DNA from: Eutreptiella sp. 'Long Island Sound 2002' | Lineage: Eukaryota > Euglenozoa > Euglenophyceae > Eutreptiales > Eutreptiaceae | Length of the DNA stretch: 64,000 nt | Assembly (NCBI GenBank): GCA_964036045.1 | Contig: OZ038380.1 | Coordinates: 8,579,913-8,643,912, forward strand | Reading direction: 5' to 3' | Shown: positions 9,389-22,499 of the stretch, piece after piece | Layout of the letters: the number at the start of each line of letters is the position of its first letter | How positions within the stretch are numbered: position 1 is the stretch's first letter | Notes under the pieces: generated by a model | Told to the model about the DNA's origin: nothing | Databases searched by the model: none | Seen by the model: only the letters and a program-made list of their open reading frames with translations | Program-made: the position numbers and the translations under genes

Positions 9389-10324
9389 GTGAGTGCAGCA
9401 TTGCCGCAAAAAACACATGGTGAGGCCCCAGTTTTGTGTGTAATAATGATTTACCACAGTCCAACCATGACTTCTGCACAAGGGCTGCATGGCCAAGACC
9501 GAGCCAGTTTTGGGGCACAGTGGCCACAATGTGAGGCACAAACTGTGAGTGCAGCATTGCCGCAAAAAACACATGGTGAGACCCCAGCTTTGTGTGTAAT
9601 AATGATTTACCACAGTCCAACCATGACTTCCGCACAAAGGCTGCATGGCCAAGACCGAGCCAGTTTTGGGGCACAGTGGCCACAATGTGGGGCACAAACA
9701 GTGAGTGCAGCATTGCCGCAAAGAACACATGGTGAGACCCCTGTTTTGTGTGCAATAATGATTTACCACAGTCCAACCATGACTTCTGCACAAAGGCTGC
9801 ATGGCCAAGACCGAGCCAGTTTTGGAGCATTGTGACCACAATGTGGGGCACAAACAGTGAGTGCAGCATTGCCGCAAAAAACACATGGTGAGACCCCAGT
9901 TTTGTGTGTAATAATGATTTACCACAGTCCAACCATGACTTCTGCACAAGGGCTGCATGGCCAAGACCGAGCCAGTTTTGGGGCACAGTGGCCACAATGT
10001 GGGGCACAAACTGTGAGTGCAGCATTGCCGCAAAAAACACATGGTGAGACCCCAGCTTTGTGTGTAATAATGATTTACCACAGTCCAACCATGACTTCCG
10101 CACAAAGGCTGCATGGCCAAGACCGAGCCAGTTTTGGGGCACAGTGGCCACAATGTGGGGCACAAACAGTGAGTGCAGCATTGCCGCAAAGAACACATGG
10201 TGAGACCCCTGTTTTGTGTGCAATAATGATTTACCACAGTCCAACCATGACTTCTGCACAAAGGCTGCATGGCCAAGACCGAGCCAGTTTTGGAGCATTG
10301 TGACCACAATGTGAGGCACAAACA
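9389..10324. repeat. Tandem duplication of a 3-monomer block (468 bp)
   Basis: The monomers from 9389 and from 9857 share the same series of variants: caagggctgc, then the cccagctttg/ttccgcac unit, then the ggagcattgtgacc unit. Only a few bases differ. Confidence 0.8.
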
Positions 10325-11750
10325 GTGAGTGCAGCATTGCCGCAAAAAACACATGGTGAGACCCCAGTTTTGTGCGTAATAATGATTTACCACAGTCCAA
10401 CCATGACTTCTGCACAAAGGCTGCGTGGCCAAGACCGAGCCAGTTTTGGGGCACAGTGGCCACAATGTGGGGCACAAACTGTGAGTGCAGCATTGCCGCA
10501 AAAAACACATGGTGAGACCCGAGTTTTGTGTGCAATAATGATTTACCACAGTCCAACCATGACTTCTGCACAAAGGCTGCATGGCCAAGACCGAGCCAGT
10601 TTTGGGGCACAGTGGCCACAATGTGGGGCACAAACTGTGAGTGCAGCAGTGCCGCAAAAAACACATGGTGAGACCCCTGTTTTGTGTGCAATAATGATTT
10701 ACCACAGTCCAACCATGACTTCTGCACAAATGCTGCATGGCCAAGACCGAGCCAGCTTTGGGGCACAGTGGCCACAATGTGGGGCACAAACTGTGAGTGC
10801 AGCATTGCCGCAAAAAACACATGGTGAGACCCCAGTTTTGTGAGTAATAATGATTTACCACAGTTCAATCATGACTTCTGCACAAAGGCTGCGTGGCCAA
10901 GACCGAGCCAGTTTTGGGGCACAGTGGCCACAATGTGGGGCACAAACTGTGAGTGCAGCATTGCCGCAAAAAACACATGGTGAGACCCCTGTTTTGTGTG
11001 CAATAATGATTTACCACAGTCCAACCATGACTTCTGCACAAAGGCTGCATGGCCAAGACCGAGCCAGTTTTGGAGCATTGTGACCACAATGTGAGGCACA
11101 AACACTGAGTGCAGCATTGCCGCAAAAAACACATGGTGAGACCCCAGTTTTGTGCGTAATAATGATTTACCACAGTCCAACCATGACTTCTGCACAAAGG
11201 CTGCGTGGCCAAGACCGAGCCAGTTTTGGGGCACAGTGGCCACAATGTGGGGCACAAACTGTGAGTGCAGCATTGCCGCAAAAAACACATGGTGAGACCC
11301 GAGTTTTGTGTGCAATAATGATTTACCACAGTCCAACCATGACTTCTGCACAAAGGCTGCATGGCCAAGACCGAGCCAGTTTTGGGGCACAGTGGCCACA
11401 ATGTGGGGCACAAACTGTGAGTGCAGCAGTGCCGCAAAAAACACATGGTGAGACCCCTGTTTTGTGTGCAATAATGATTTACCACAGTCCAACCATGACT
11501 TCTGCACAAATGCTGCATGGCCAAGACCGAGCCAGCTTTGGGGCACAGTGGCCACAATGTGGGGCACAAACTGTGAGTGCAGCATTGCCGCAAAAAACAC
11601 ATGGTGAGACCCCAGTTTTGTGAGTAATAATGATTTACCACAGTTCAATCATGACTTCTGCACAAAGGCTGCGTGGCCAAGACCGAGCCAGTTTTGGGGC
11701 ACAGTGGCCACAATGTGGGGCACAAACAGTGAGTGCAGCATTGCCGCAAA
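10201..11750. repeat. Tandem duplication of a 5-monomer block (780 bp)
   Basis: The block from 10201 recurs from 10981 with shared rare variants: gtgaggcaca (10312 and 11092), gagacccgag (10513 and 11293), gcagcagtgcc, caaatgctgc, and ttttgtgagtaataatg with cagttcaatc (10861 and 11641). The copies differ at very few positions, indicating a recent duplication. Confidence 0.88.
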
Positions 11751-14700
11751 AAGCACATGGTGAGACCCCAGTTTTGTGTGCAATAATGATTTACCACAGT
11801 CCAACCATGACTTCTGCACAAAAACTGCATGGCCAAGACCGAACCAGTCTTGGGGCACAGTGGCCACAATGTGGGGCACAAACTGTGAGTGCAGCAGTGC
11901 CGCAAAAAACACATGGTGAGACCCCAGCTTTGTGTGTAATAATGATTTACCACAGTCCAACCATGACTTCCGCACAAAGGCTGCATGGCCAAGACCGAGC
12001 CAGTTTTGGGGCACAGTGGCCACAATGTGGGGCACAAACAGTGAGTGCAGCATTGCCGCAAAAAACACATGGTGAGACCCCTGTTTTGTGTGCAATAATG
12101 ATATACCACAGTCCAACCATGACTTCTGCACAAAGGCTGCATGGCCAAGACCGAGCCAGTTTTGGAGCATTGTGACCACAATGTGGGGCACAAACAGTGA
12201 GTGCAGCATTGCCGCAAAAAACACATGGTGAGACCCCTGTTTTGTGTGCAATAATGATTTACCACAGTTCAATCATGACTTCTGCACAAAGGCTGCATGG
12301 CCAAGACCGAGCCAGTTTTGGGGCACAGTGGCCACAATGTGGGGCACAAACAGTGAGTGCAGCATTGCCGCAAAAAACACATGGTGAGACCCCAGTTTTG
12401 TGTGCAATAATGATTTACCACAGTCCAACCATGACTTCTGCACAAAGGCTGCATGGCCAAGACCGAGCCAGTCTTGGGGCACAGTGGCCACAATGTGGGG
12501 CACAAACTGTGAGTGCAGCATTGCCGCAAAAAACACATGGTGAGACCCCAGTTTTGTGTGCAATAATGATTTACCACAGTCCAACCATGACTTCTGCACA
12601 AAGGCTGCATGGCCAAGACCGAGCCAGTCTTGGGGCACAGTGGCCACAATGTGGGGCACAAACTGTGAGTGCAGCAGTGCCGCAAAAAACACATGGTGAG
12701 ACCCCAGTTTTGTGTGTAATAATGATTTACCACAGTCCAACCATGACTTCCGCACAAAGGCTGCATGGCCAAGACCGAGCCAGTTTTGGGGCACAGTGGC
12801 CACAATGTGGGGCACAAACAGTGAGTGCAGCATTGCCGCAAAAAACACATGGTGAGACCCCTGTTTTGTGTGCAATAATGATATACCACAGTCCAACCAT
12901 GACTTCTGCACAAAGGCTGCATGGCCAAGACCGAGCCAGTTTTGGAGCATTGTGACCACAATGTGGGGCACAAACAGTGAGTGCAGCATTGCCGCAAAAA
13001 ACACATGGTGAGACCCCAGTTTTGTGAGTAATAATGATTTACCACAGTTCAATCATGACTTCTGCACAAAGGCTGCATGGCCAAGACCGAGCCAGTTTTG
13101 GGGCACAGTGGCCACAATGTGGGGCACAAACAGTGAGTGCAGCATTGCCGCAAAAAACACATGGTGAGACCCCAGTTTTGTGTGCAATAATGATTTACCA
13201 CAGTCCAACCACGACTTCTGCACAAAGGCTGCATGGCCAAGACCGAGCCAGTCTTGGGGCACAGTGGCCACAATGTGGGGCACAAACTGTGAGTGCAGCA
13301 GTGCCGCAAAAAACACATGGTGAGACCCCAGCTTTGTGTGTAATAATGATTTACCACAGTCCAACCATGACTTCCGCACAAAGGCTGGATGGCCAAGACC
13401 GAGCCAGTTTTGGGGCACAGTGGCCACAATGTGGGGCACAAACAGTGAGTGCAGCATTGCCGCAAAAAACACATGGTGAGACCCCTGTTTTGTGTGCAAT
13501 AATGATTTACCACAGTCCAACCATGACTTCTGCACAAAGGCTGCATGGCCAAGACCGAGCCAGTTTTGGGGCACAGTGGCCACAATGTGGGGCACAAACA
13601 GTGAGTGCAGTATTGCCGCAAAAAACACATGGTGAGGCCCCTGTTTTGTGTGTAATAATGATTTACCACAGTCCAACCATGACTTCTGCACAAAGGCTGC
13701 ATGGCCAAGACCGAGCCAGTTTTGGAGCATTGTGACCACAATGTGGGGCACAAACAGTGAGTGCAGCATTGCCGCAAAAAACACATGGTGAGACCCCAGT
13801 TTTGTGTGTAATAATGATTTACCACAGTCCAACCATGACTTCTGCACAAAGGCTGCATGGCCAAGACCGACCCAGTTTTGGGGCACAGTGGCCACAATGT
13901 GGGGCACAAACTGTGAGTGCAGCATTGCCGCAAAAAACACATGGTGATATCCCAGTTTTGTGTGCAATAATGATTTACCACAGTCCAACCATGACTTCTG
14001 CACAAAGGCTGCATGGCCAAGACCGACCCAGTTTTGGGGCACAGTGGCCACAATGTGGGGCACAAACTGTGAGTGCAGCATTGCCGCAAAGAACACATGG
14101 TGAGATCCCAGTTTTGTGCGTAATAATGATTTACCACAGTCCAACCATGACTTCTGCACAAAGGCTGCATGGCCAAGACCGAGCCAGCTTTGGGGCACAG
14201 TGGCCATAATGTGGGGCACAAACAGTGAGTGCAGCATTGCCGCAAAAAACACATGGTTAGACCCCAGTTTTGTGTGCAATAATGATTTACCACAGTCCAA
14301 CCATGACTTCTGCACAAAGGCTGCATGGCCAAGACCGAGCCAGTTTTGGGGCACAGTGGCCACAATGTGGGGCACAAACAGTGAGTGCAGTATTGCCGCA
14401 AAAAACACATGGTGAGGCCCCTGTTTTGTGTGTAATAATGATTTACCACAGTCCCACCATGACTTCTGCACAAAGGCTGCATGGCCAAGACCGAGCCAGT
14501 TTTGGAGCATTGTGCCCACAATGTGGGGCACAAACAGTGAGTGCAGCATTGCCGCAAGAAATACACGGTGAAACCCGAGTTTTGTGTGTAATAATGATTT
14601 ACCACAGTCCAATCATGACTTCTGCACAAAGGCTGCATGGCCAAGACCGAGCCAGTTATGGGGCACAGTGGCCACAATGTGGGGCACAAACTGTGAGTGC

Positions 14701-17700
14701 AGCATTGCCGCAAAAAACACATGGTTAGACCCCTGTTTTGTGTGCAATAATGATTTACCACAGTCCAACCATGACTTCTGCACAAAGGCTGCATGGCAAA
14801 GACCGAGCCAGTCTTGGGGCACAGTGGCCACAATGTGGGGCACAAACAGTGAGTGCAGCATTGCCGCAAAAAACACATGGTGAGACCCCAGTTTTGTGTG
14901 TAATAATGATTTACCACAGTCCAATCATGACTTCTGCACAAAGGCTGCGTGGCCAAGACCGACCCAGTTTTGGGGCACAGTGGCCACAATGTGGGGCACA
15001 AACAGTGAGTGCAGCATTGCCGCAAAAAACACATGGTGAGACCCCTGTTTTGTGTGCAATAATGATATACCACAGTCCAACCATGACTTCTGCACAAAGG
15101 CTGCATGGCCAAGACCGAGCCAGTCTTGGGGCACAGTGGCCACAATGTGGGGCACAAACTGTGAGTGCAGCAGTGCCGCAAAAAACACATGGTGAGACCC
15201 CAGCTTTGTGTGTAATAATGATTTACCACAGTCCAACCATGACTTCCGCACAAAGGCTGCATGGCCAAGACCGAGCCAGTTTTGGGGCACAAAGGCCACA
15301 ATGTGGGGCACAAACTGTGAGTGCAGCATTGCCGCAAAAAACACATGGTGAGACCCCTGTTTTGTGTGCAATAATGATATACCACAGTCCAACCATGACT
15401 TCTGCACAAAGGCTGCATGGCCAAGACCGAGCCAGTTTTGGAGCATTGTGACCACAATGTGGGGCACAAACAGTGAGTGCAGCATTGCCGCAAAAAACAC
15501 ACGGTGAGACCCCTGTTTTGTGTGTAATAATGATTTACCACAGTCCAACCATGACTTCCGCACAAAGGCTGCATGGCCAAGACCGAGCCAGTTTTGGGGC
15601 ACAAAGGCCACAATGTGGGGCACAAACTGTGAGTGCAGCATTGCCGCAAAAAACACATGGTGAGACCCCAGTTTTGTGTGTAATAATGATTTACCACAGT
15701 CCAATCATGACTTCTGCACAAAGGCTGCGTGGCCAAGACCGACCCAGTTTTGGGGCACAGTGGCCACAATGTGGGGCACAAACTGTGAGTGCCGCATTGC
15801 CGCAAAAAACACATGGTGAGACCCCTGTTTTGTGTGCAATAATGATTTACCACAGTCCAACCATGACTTCTGCACAAAGGCTGCATGGCCAAGACCGACC
15901 CAGTTTTGGGGCACAGTGGCCACAATGTGGGGCACAAATAGGGAGTGTAGCATTGCCGCAAAGAACACATGGTGAGACCCCAGTTTTGTGCGTAATAATG
16001 ATTTACCACAGTCCAACCATGACTTCTGCACAAAGGATGCATGGCCAAGACCGAGCCAGCTTTGGGGCACAGTGGCCATAATGTGGGGCACAAACAGTGA
16101 GTGCAGCATTGCCGCAAAAAACACATGGTTAGACCCCAGTTTTGTGTGCAAAAATGATTTACCACAGTCCAACCATGACTTCTGCACAAAGGCTGCATGG
16201 CCAAGACCGAGCCAGTTTTGGGGCACAGTGGCCACAATGTGGGGCACAAACACTGAGTGCAGCATTGCCGCAAAAAACACATGGTGAGGCCCCAGTTTTG
16301 TGTGTAATAATGCTTTACCACAGTCCAACCATGACTTCTGCACAAAGGCTGCATGGCCAAGACCGAGCCAGTTTTGGAGCATTGTGCCCACAATGTGGGG
16401 CACAAACAGTGAGTGCAGCATTGCCGCAAGAAATACACGGTGAAACCCGAGTTTTGTGTGTAATAATGATTTACCACAGTCCAATCATGACTTCCGCACA
16501 AAGGCTGCATGGCCAAGACCGAGCCAGTTTTGGGGCACAGTGGCCACAATGTGGGGCACAAACTGTGAGTGCAGCATTGCCGCAAAAAACACATCGGTAG
16601 ACCCCTGTTTTGTGTGCAATAATGATTTACCACAGTCCAACCATGACTTCTGCACAAAGGCTGCATGGCCAAGACCGACCCAGTCTTGGGGCACAGTGGC
16701 CACAATGTGGGGCACAAACAGTGAGTGCAGCATTGCCGCAAAAAACACATGGTGAGACCCCAGTTTTGTGTGTAATAATGATTTACCACAGTCCAACCAT
16801 GACTTCTGCACAAAGGCTGCGTGGCCAAGACCGACCCAGTTTTGGGGCACAGTGGCCACAATGTGGGGCACAAACAGTGAGTGCAGCATTGCCGCAAAAA
16901 ACACATGGTGAGACCCCTGTTTTGTGTGCAATAATGATATACCACAGTCCAACCATGACTTCTGCACAAAGGCTGCATGGCCAAGACCGAGCCAGCTTTG
17001 GAGCATTGTGACCACAATGTGGGGCACAAACAGTGAGTGCAGCATTGCCGCAAAAAACACATGGTGAGACCCCAGTTTTGTGTGTAATAATGATTTACCA
17101 CAGTCCAATCATGACTTCTGCACAGAGGCTGCGTGGCCAAGACCGACCCAGTTTTGGGGCACAGTGGCCACAATGTGGGGCACAAACTGTGAGTGCAGCA
17201 TTGCCGCAAAAAACACATGGTGAGACCCCTGTTTTGTGTGCAATAATGATTTACCACAGTCCAACCATGACTTCTGCACAAAGGCTGCATGGCCAAGACC
17301 GACCCAGTTTTGGGGCACAGTGGCCACAATGTGGGGCACAAACTGTGAGTGCAGCATTGCCGCAAAGAACACATGGTGAGACCCCAGTTTTGTGCGTAAT
17401 AATGATTTACCACAGTCCAACCATGACTTCTGCACAAAGGCTGCATGGCCAAGACCGAGCCAGCTTTGGGGCACAGTGGCCATAATGTGGGGCACAAACA
17501 GTGAATGCAGCATTGCCGCAAAAGACACATGGGTAGACCCCTGTTTTGTGTGCAATAATGATTTACCACAGTCCAACCATGACTTCTGCACAAAGGCTGC
17601 ATGGCCAAGACCGAGCCAGTATTGGGGCACAGTGGCCACAATGTGGGGCACAAACAGTGAGTGCAGCATTGCCGCAAAAAATACATGGTGAGGCCCCAGT

Positions 17701-20700
17701 TTTGTGTGTAATAATGATTTACCACAGTCCAACCATGACTTCTGAACAAAGGCTGCATGGCCAAGACCGAGCCAGTTTTGGAGCATTGTGCCCACAATGT
17801 GGGGCACAAACAGTGAGTGCAGCATTGCCGCAAGAAACACACGGTGAAACCCCAGTTTTGTGTGTAATAATGATTTACCACAGTCCAATCATGACTTCTG
17901 CACAAAGGCTGCATGGCCAAGACCGAGCCAGTTTTGGGGCACAGTGGCCACAATGTGGGGCACAAACTGTGAGTGCAGCATTGCCGCAAAAAAAACATGG
18001 TTACACCCCTGTTTTGTGTGCAATAATGATTTAGCACAGTCCAACCATGACTTCTGCACAAAGGCTGCATGGCCAAGACCGAGCCAGTCTTGGAGCATTG
18101 TGACCACAATGTGGGGCACAAACAGTGAGTGCAGCATTGCCGCAAAAAACACATGGTGAGACCCCAGTTTTGTGCGTAATAATGATTTACCACAGTCCAA
18201 CCATGACTTCTGCACAAAGGCTGCATGGCCAAGACCGAGCCAGCTTTGGGGCACAGTGGCCATAATGTGGGGCACAAACTGTGAGTGCAGCATTGCCGCA
18301 AAAAACACATGGTTAGACCCCAGTTTTGTGTGCAATAATGATTTACCACAGTCCAACCATGACTTCTGCACAAAGGCTGCATGGCCAAGACCGAGCCAGT
18401 ATTGGGGCACAGTGGCCACAATGTGGGGCACAAACAGTGAGTGCAGCATTGCCGCAAAAAATACATGGTGAGGCCCCAGTTTTGTGTGTAATAATGATTT
18501 ACCACAGTCCAACCATGACTTCTGCACAAAGCCTGCATGGCCAAGACCGAGCCAGTTTTGGAGCATTGTGCCCACAATGTGGGGCACAAACAGTGAGTGC
18601 AGCATTGCCGCAAGAAAGACACGGTGAAACCCCAGTTTTGTGTGTAATAATGATTTACCACAGTCCAATCATGACTTCCGCACAAAGGCTGCATGGCCAA
18701 GACCGAGCCAGTTTTGGGGCACAGTGGCCACAATGTGGGGCACAAACTGTGAGTGCAGCATTGCCGCAAAAAAAACATGGTTAGACCCCTGTTTTGTGTG
18801 CAATAATGATTTACCACAGTCCAATCATGACTTCTGCACAAAGGCTGCATGGCCAAGACCGAGCCAGTCTTGGAGCATTGTGACCACAATGTGGGGCACA
18901 AACAGTGAGTGCAGCATTGCCGCAAAAAACACATGGTGAGACCCCAGTTTTGTGTGTAATAATGATTTACCACAGTCCAATCATGACTTCTGCACAAAGG
19001 CTGCGTGGCCAAGACCGACCCAGTTTTGGGGCACAGTGGCCACAATTTGGGGCACAAACAGTGAGTGCAGCATTGCCGCAAACACGACATGGTGAGACCC
19101 CAGTTTTGTGCGTAATAATGATTTACCACAGTCCAACCATGACTTCTGCACAAAGGCTGCATGGCCAAGACCGAGCCAGTCTTGGAGCATTGTGACCACA
19201 ATGTGGGGCACAAACTGTGAGTGCAGCATTGCCGCAAAAAACACATGGTGAGGCCCCAGTTTTGTGTGTAATAATGATTTACCACAGTCCAACCATGACT
19301 TCTGCACAAGGGCTGCATGGCCAAGACCGAGCCAGTTTTGGGGCACAGTGGCCACAATGTGGGGCACAAACTGTGAATGCAGCATTGCCGCAAAAAACAC
19401 ATGGTGAGACCCCAGCTTTGTGTGTAATAATGATTTACCACAGTCCAACCATGACTTCCGCACAAAGGCTGCATGGCCAACACCGAGCCAGTTTTGGGGC
19501 ACAGTGGCCACAATGTGGGGCACAAACAGTGAGTGCAGCATTGCCGCAAAAAACGCATGGTGAGACCCCAGTTTTGTGTGCAATAATGATTTACCACAGT
19601 CCAACCATGACTTCTGCACAAAGGCTGCATGGCCAAGACCGAGCCAGTTTTGGAGCATTGTGACCACAATGTGGGGCACAAACAGTGAGTGCAGCATTGC
19701 CGCAAAAAACACATGGTGAGACCCCAGTTTTGTGTGCAATAATGATTTACCACAGTTTAATCATGACTTCTGCACAAAGGCTGCGTGGCCAAGACCGAGC
19801 CAGTTTTGGGGCACAGTGGCCACAATGTGGGGCACAAACAGTGAGTGCAGCATTGCCGCAAAATACACATGGTGAGACTCCAGTTTTGTGTGCAATAATG
19901 ATTTACCACAGTCCAACCATGACTTCTGCACAAAGGCTGCATGGCCAAGACCGAGCCAGTCTTTGGGCACAGTGGCCACAATGTGGGGCACAAACTGTGA
20001 GTGCAGCAGTGCCGCAAAAAACACATGGTGAGACCCCTGTTTTGTGTGCAATAATGATTTACCACAGTCCAACCATGACTTCTGCACAAAGGCTGCATGG
20101 CCAAGACCGAGCCAGTTTTGGAGCATTGTGACCACAATGTGGGGCACAAACAGTGAGTGCAGCATTGCCGCAAAAAACACATGGTGAGACCCCAGTTTTG
20201 TGAGTAATAATGATTTACCAGAGTTCAATCATGACTTCTGCACAAAGGCTGCGTGGCCAAGACCGAGCCAGTTTTGGGGCACAGTGGCCACAATGTGGGG
20301 CACAAACAGTGAGTGCAGCATTGCCGCAAAAAACACATGGTGAGACCCCAGTTTTGTGTGCAATAATGATTTACCACAGTCCAACCATGACTTCTGCACA
20401 AAGGCTGCATGGGCAACACCGAGCCAGTCTTGGGGCACAGTGGCCACAATGTGGGGCACAAACTGTGAGTGCAGCATTGCCGCAAAAAACACATGGTGAG
20501 ACCCCTGCTTTGTGTGTAACAATGATTTACCACAGTCCAACCATGACTTCCGCACAAAGGCTGCATGGCCAAGACCGAGCCAGTTTTGGGGCACAGTGGC
20601 CACAATGTGGGGCACAAACAGTGATTGCAGCATTGCCGCAAAAAACACATGGTGAGACCCCTGTTTTGTGTGCAATAATGATTTACCACAGTCCAACCAT

Positions 20701-22499
20701 GACTTCTGCACAAAGGCTGCATGGCCAAGACCGAGCCAGTTTTGGAGCATTGTGACCACAATGTGGGGCACAAACAGTGAGTGCGGCATTGCCGCAAAAA
20801 ATACATGGTGAGACCCCAGTTTTGTGAGTAATAATGATTTACCACAGTTCAATCATGACTTCTGCACAAAGGCTGCGTGGCCAAGACCGAGCCAGTTTTG
20901 GGGCACAGTGGCCACAATGTGGGGCACAAACAGTGAGTGCAGCATTGCCGCAAAGAAACACATGGTGAGACCCCTGTTTTGTGTGCAATAATGATTTACC
21001 ACAGTCCAATCATGACTTCTGCACAAAGGCTGCATGGCCAAGACCGAGCCAGTTTTGGAGCATTGTGACCACAATGTGGGGCACAAACTGTGAGTGCAGC
21101 ATTGCCGCAAAAAACACATGGTGAGACCCCTGCTTTGTGTGTAACAATGATTTACCACAGTCCAACCATGACTTCCGCACAAAGGCTGCATGGCCAAGAC
21201 CGAGCCAGTTTTGGGGCACAGTGGCCACAATGTGGGGCACAAACAGTGAGTGCAGCATTGCCGCAAAAAACACATGGTGAGACCCCAGTTTTGTGTGCAA
21301 TAATGATTTACCACAGTCCAACCATGACTTCTGCACAAAGGCTGCATGGCCAAGACCGAGCCAGTCTTGGGGCACAGTGGCCACAATGTGGGGCACAAAC
21401 AGTGAGTGCAGCATTGCCGCAAAAGACACATGGTGAGACCCCAGCTTTGTGTGTAATAATGATTTACCACAGTCCAACCATGACTTCCGCACAAAGGCTG
21501 CATGGCCAAGACCGAGCCAGTTTTGGGGCACAGTGGCCAAAATGTGGGGCACAAACAGTGAGTGCAGCATTGCCGCAAAAAACACATGGTGAGACCCCTG
21601 TTTTGTGTGCAATAATGATATACCACAGTCCAACCATGACTTCTGCACAAAGGCTGCATGGCCAAGACCGAGCCAGTTTTGGAGCATTGTGGCCACAATG
21701 TGGGGCACAAACAGTGAGTGCAGCATTGCCGCAAAATACACATGGTGAGACCCCAGTTTTGTGTGCAATAATGATTTACCACAGTCCAACCATGACTTCT
21801 GCACAAAGGCTGCATGGCCAAGACCGAGCCAGTCTTGGGGCACAGTGGCCACAATGTGGGGCACAAACAGTGAGTGCAGCATTGCCGCAAAAAACACATG
21901 GTTAGACCCCAGCTTTGTGTGTAATAATGATTTACCACCGTCTAACCATGACTTCTGCACAAAGGCTGCATGGCCAAGACCGAGCCAGTTTTGGGGCACA
22001 GTGGCCACAATGTGGGGCACAAACAGTGAGTGCAGCATTGCCGCAAAATACACATGGTGAGACCCCAGTTTTGTGTGCAATAATGATTTACCACAATCCA
22101 ACCATGACTTCTGCACAAAGGCTGCATGGCCAAGACCGAGCCAGTTTTGGGGCACAGTGGCCACAATGTGGGGCACAAACAGTGAGTGCAGCATTGCCGC
22201 AAAAAACACATGGTTAGACCCCTGTTTTGTGTGCAATAATGATTTACCACCGTCCAACCATGACTTCTGCACAAAGGCTGCATGGCCAAGACCGAGCCAG
22301 TTTTGGGGCACAGTGGCCACAATGTGGGGCACAAACAGTGAGTGCAGCATTGCCGCAAAAAACACATGGTGAGACCCCTGTTTTGTGTGCAATAATGATT
22401 TACCACAGTCCAACCATGACTTCTGCACAAAGGCTGCATGGCCAAGACCGAGCCAGTTTGGGGCACAGTGGCCACAATGTGGGGCACAAACTGTGAGTG

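Larger units (their letters stand above)
7331..18650. repeat. Zone of a marker monomer repeated at multiples of 156 bp (5-, 9-, 12-, 37-mer spacing)
   Basis: A rare monomer carrying cattgtgccc, followed in the next unit by gcaagaaatacacggtgaaac or a close form, occurs at 7331, 8736, 14508, 16380, 17784 and 18564 and, as far as I saw, nowhere else in the array. The spacings are 1405 (9 units plus 1 bp), 5772 (37 units), 1872 (12), 1404 (9) and 780 (5). The extra base in the first interval is the additional G near 7495. Neighbouring monomers also match in order, so blocks and not single units were copied. Confidence 0.85.

Noticed and set aside
13049-19753. Giant repeat-protein gene on the minus strand (and similar frames at 21010 to 41130 and 39558 to 46271)
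   Set aside because: Several frames on both strands are open because the unit is a multiple of three. Common variants are mostly non-synonymous, frames shift at indels without selection against them, and there is no unique start, promoter or end domain.
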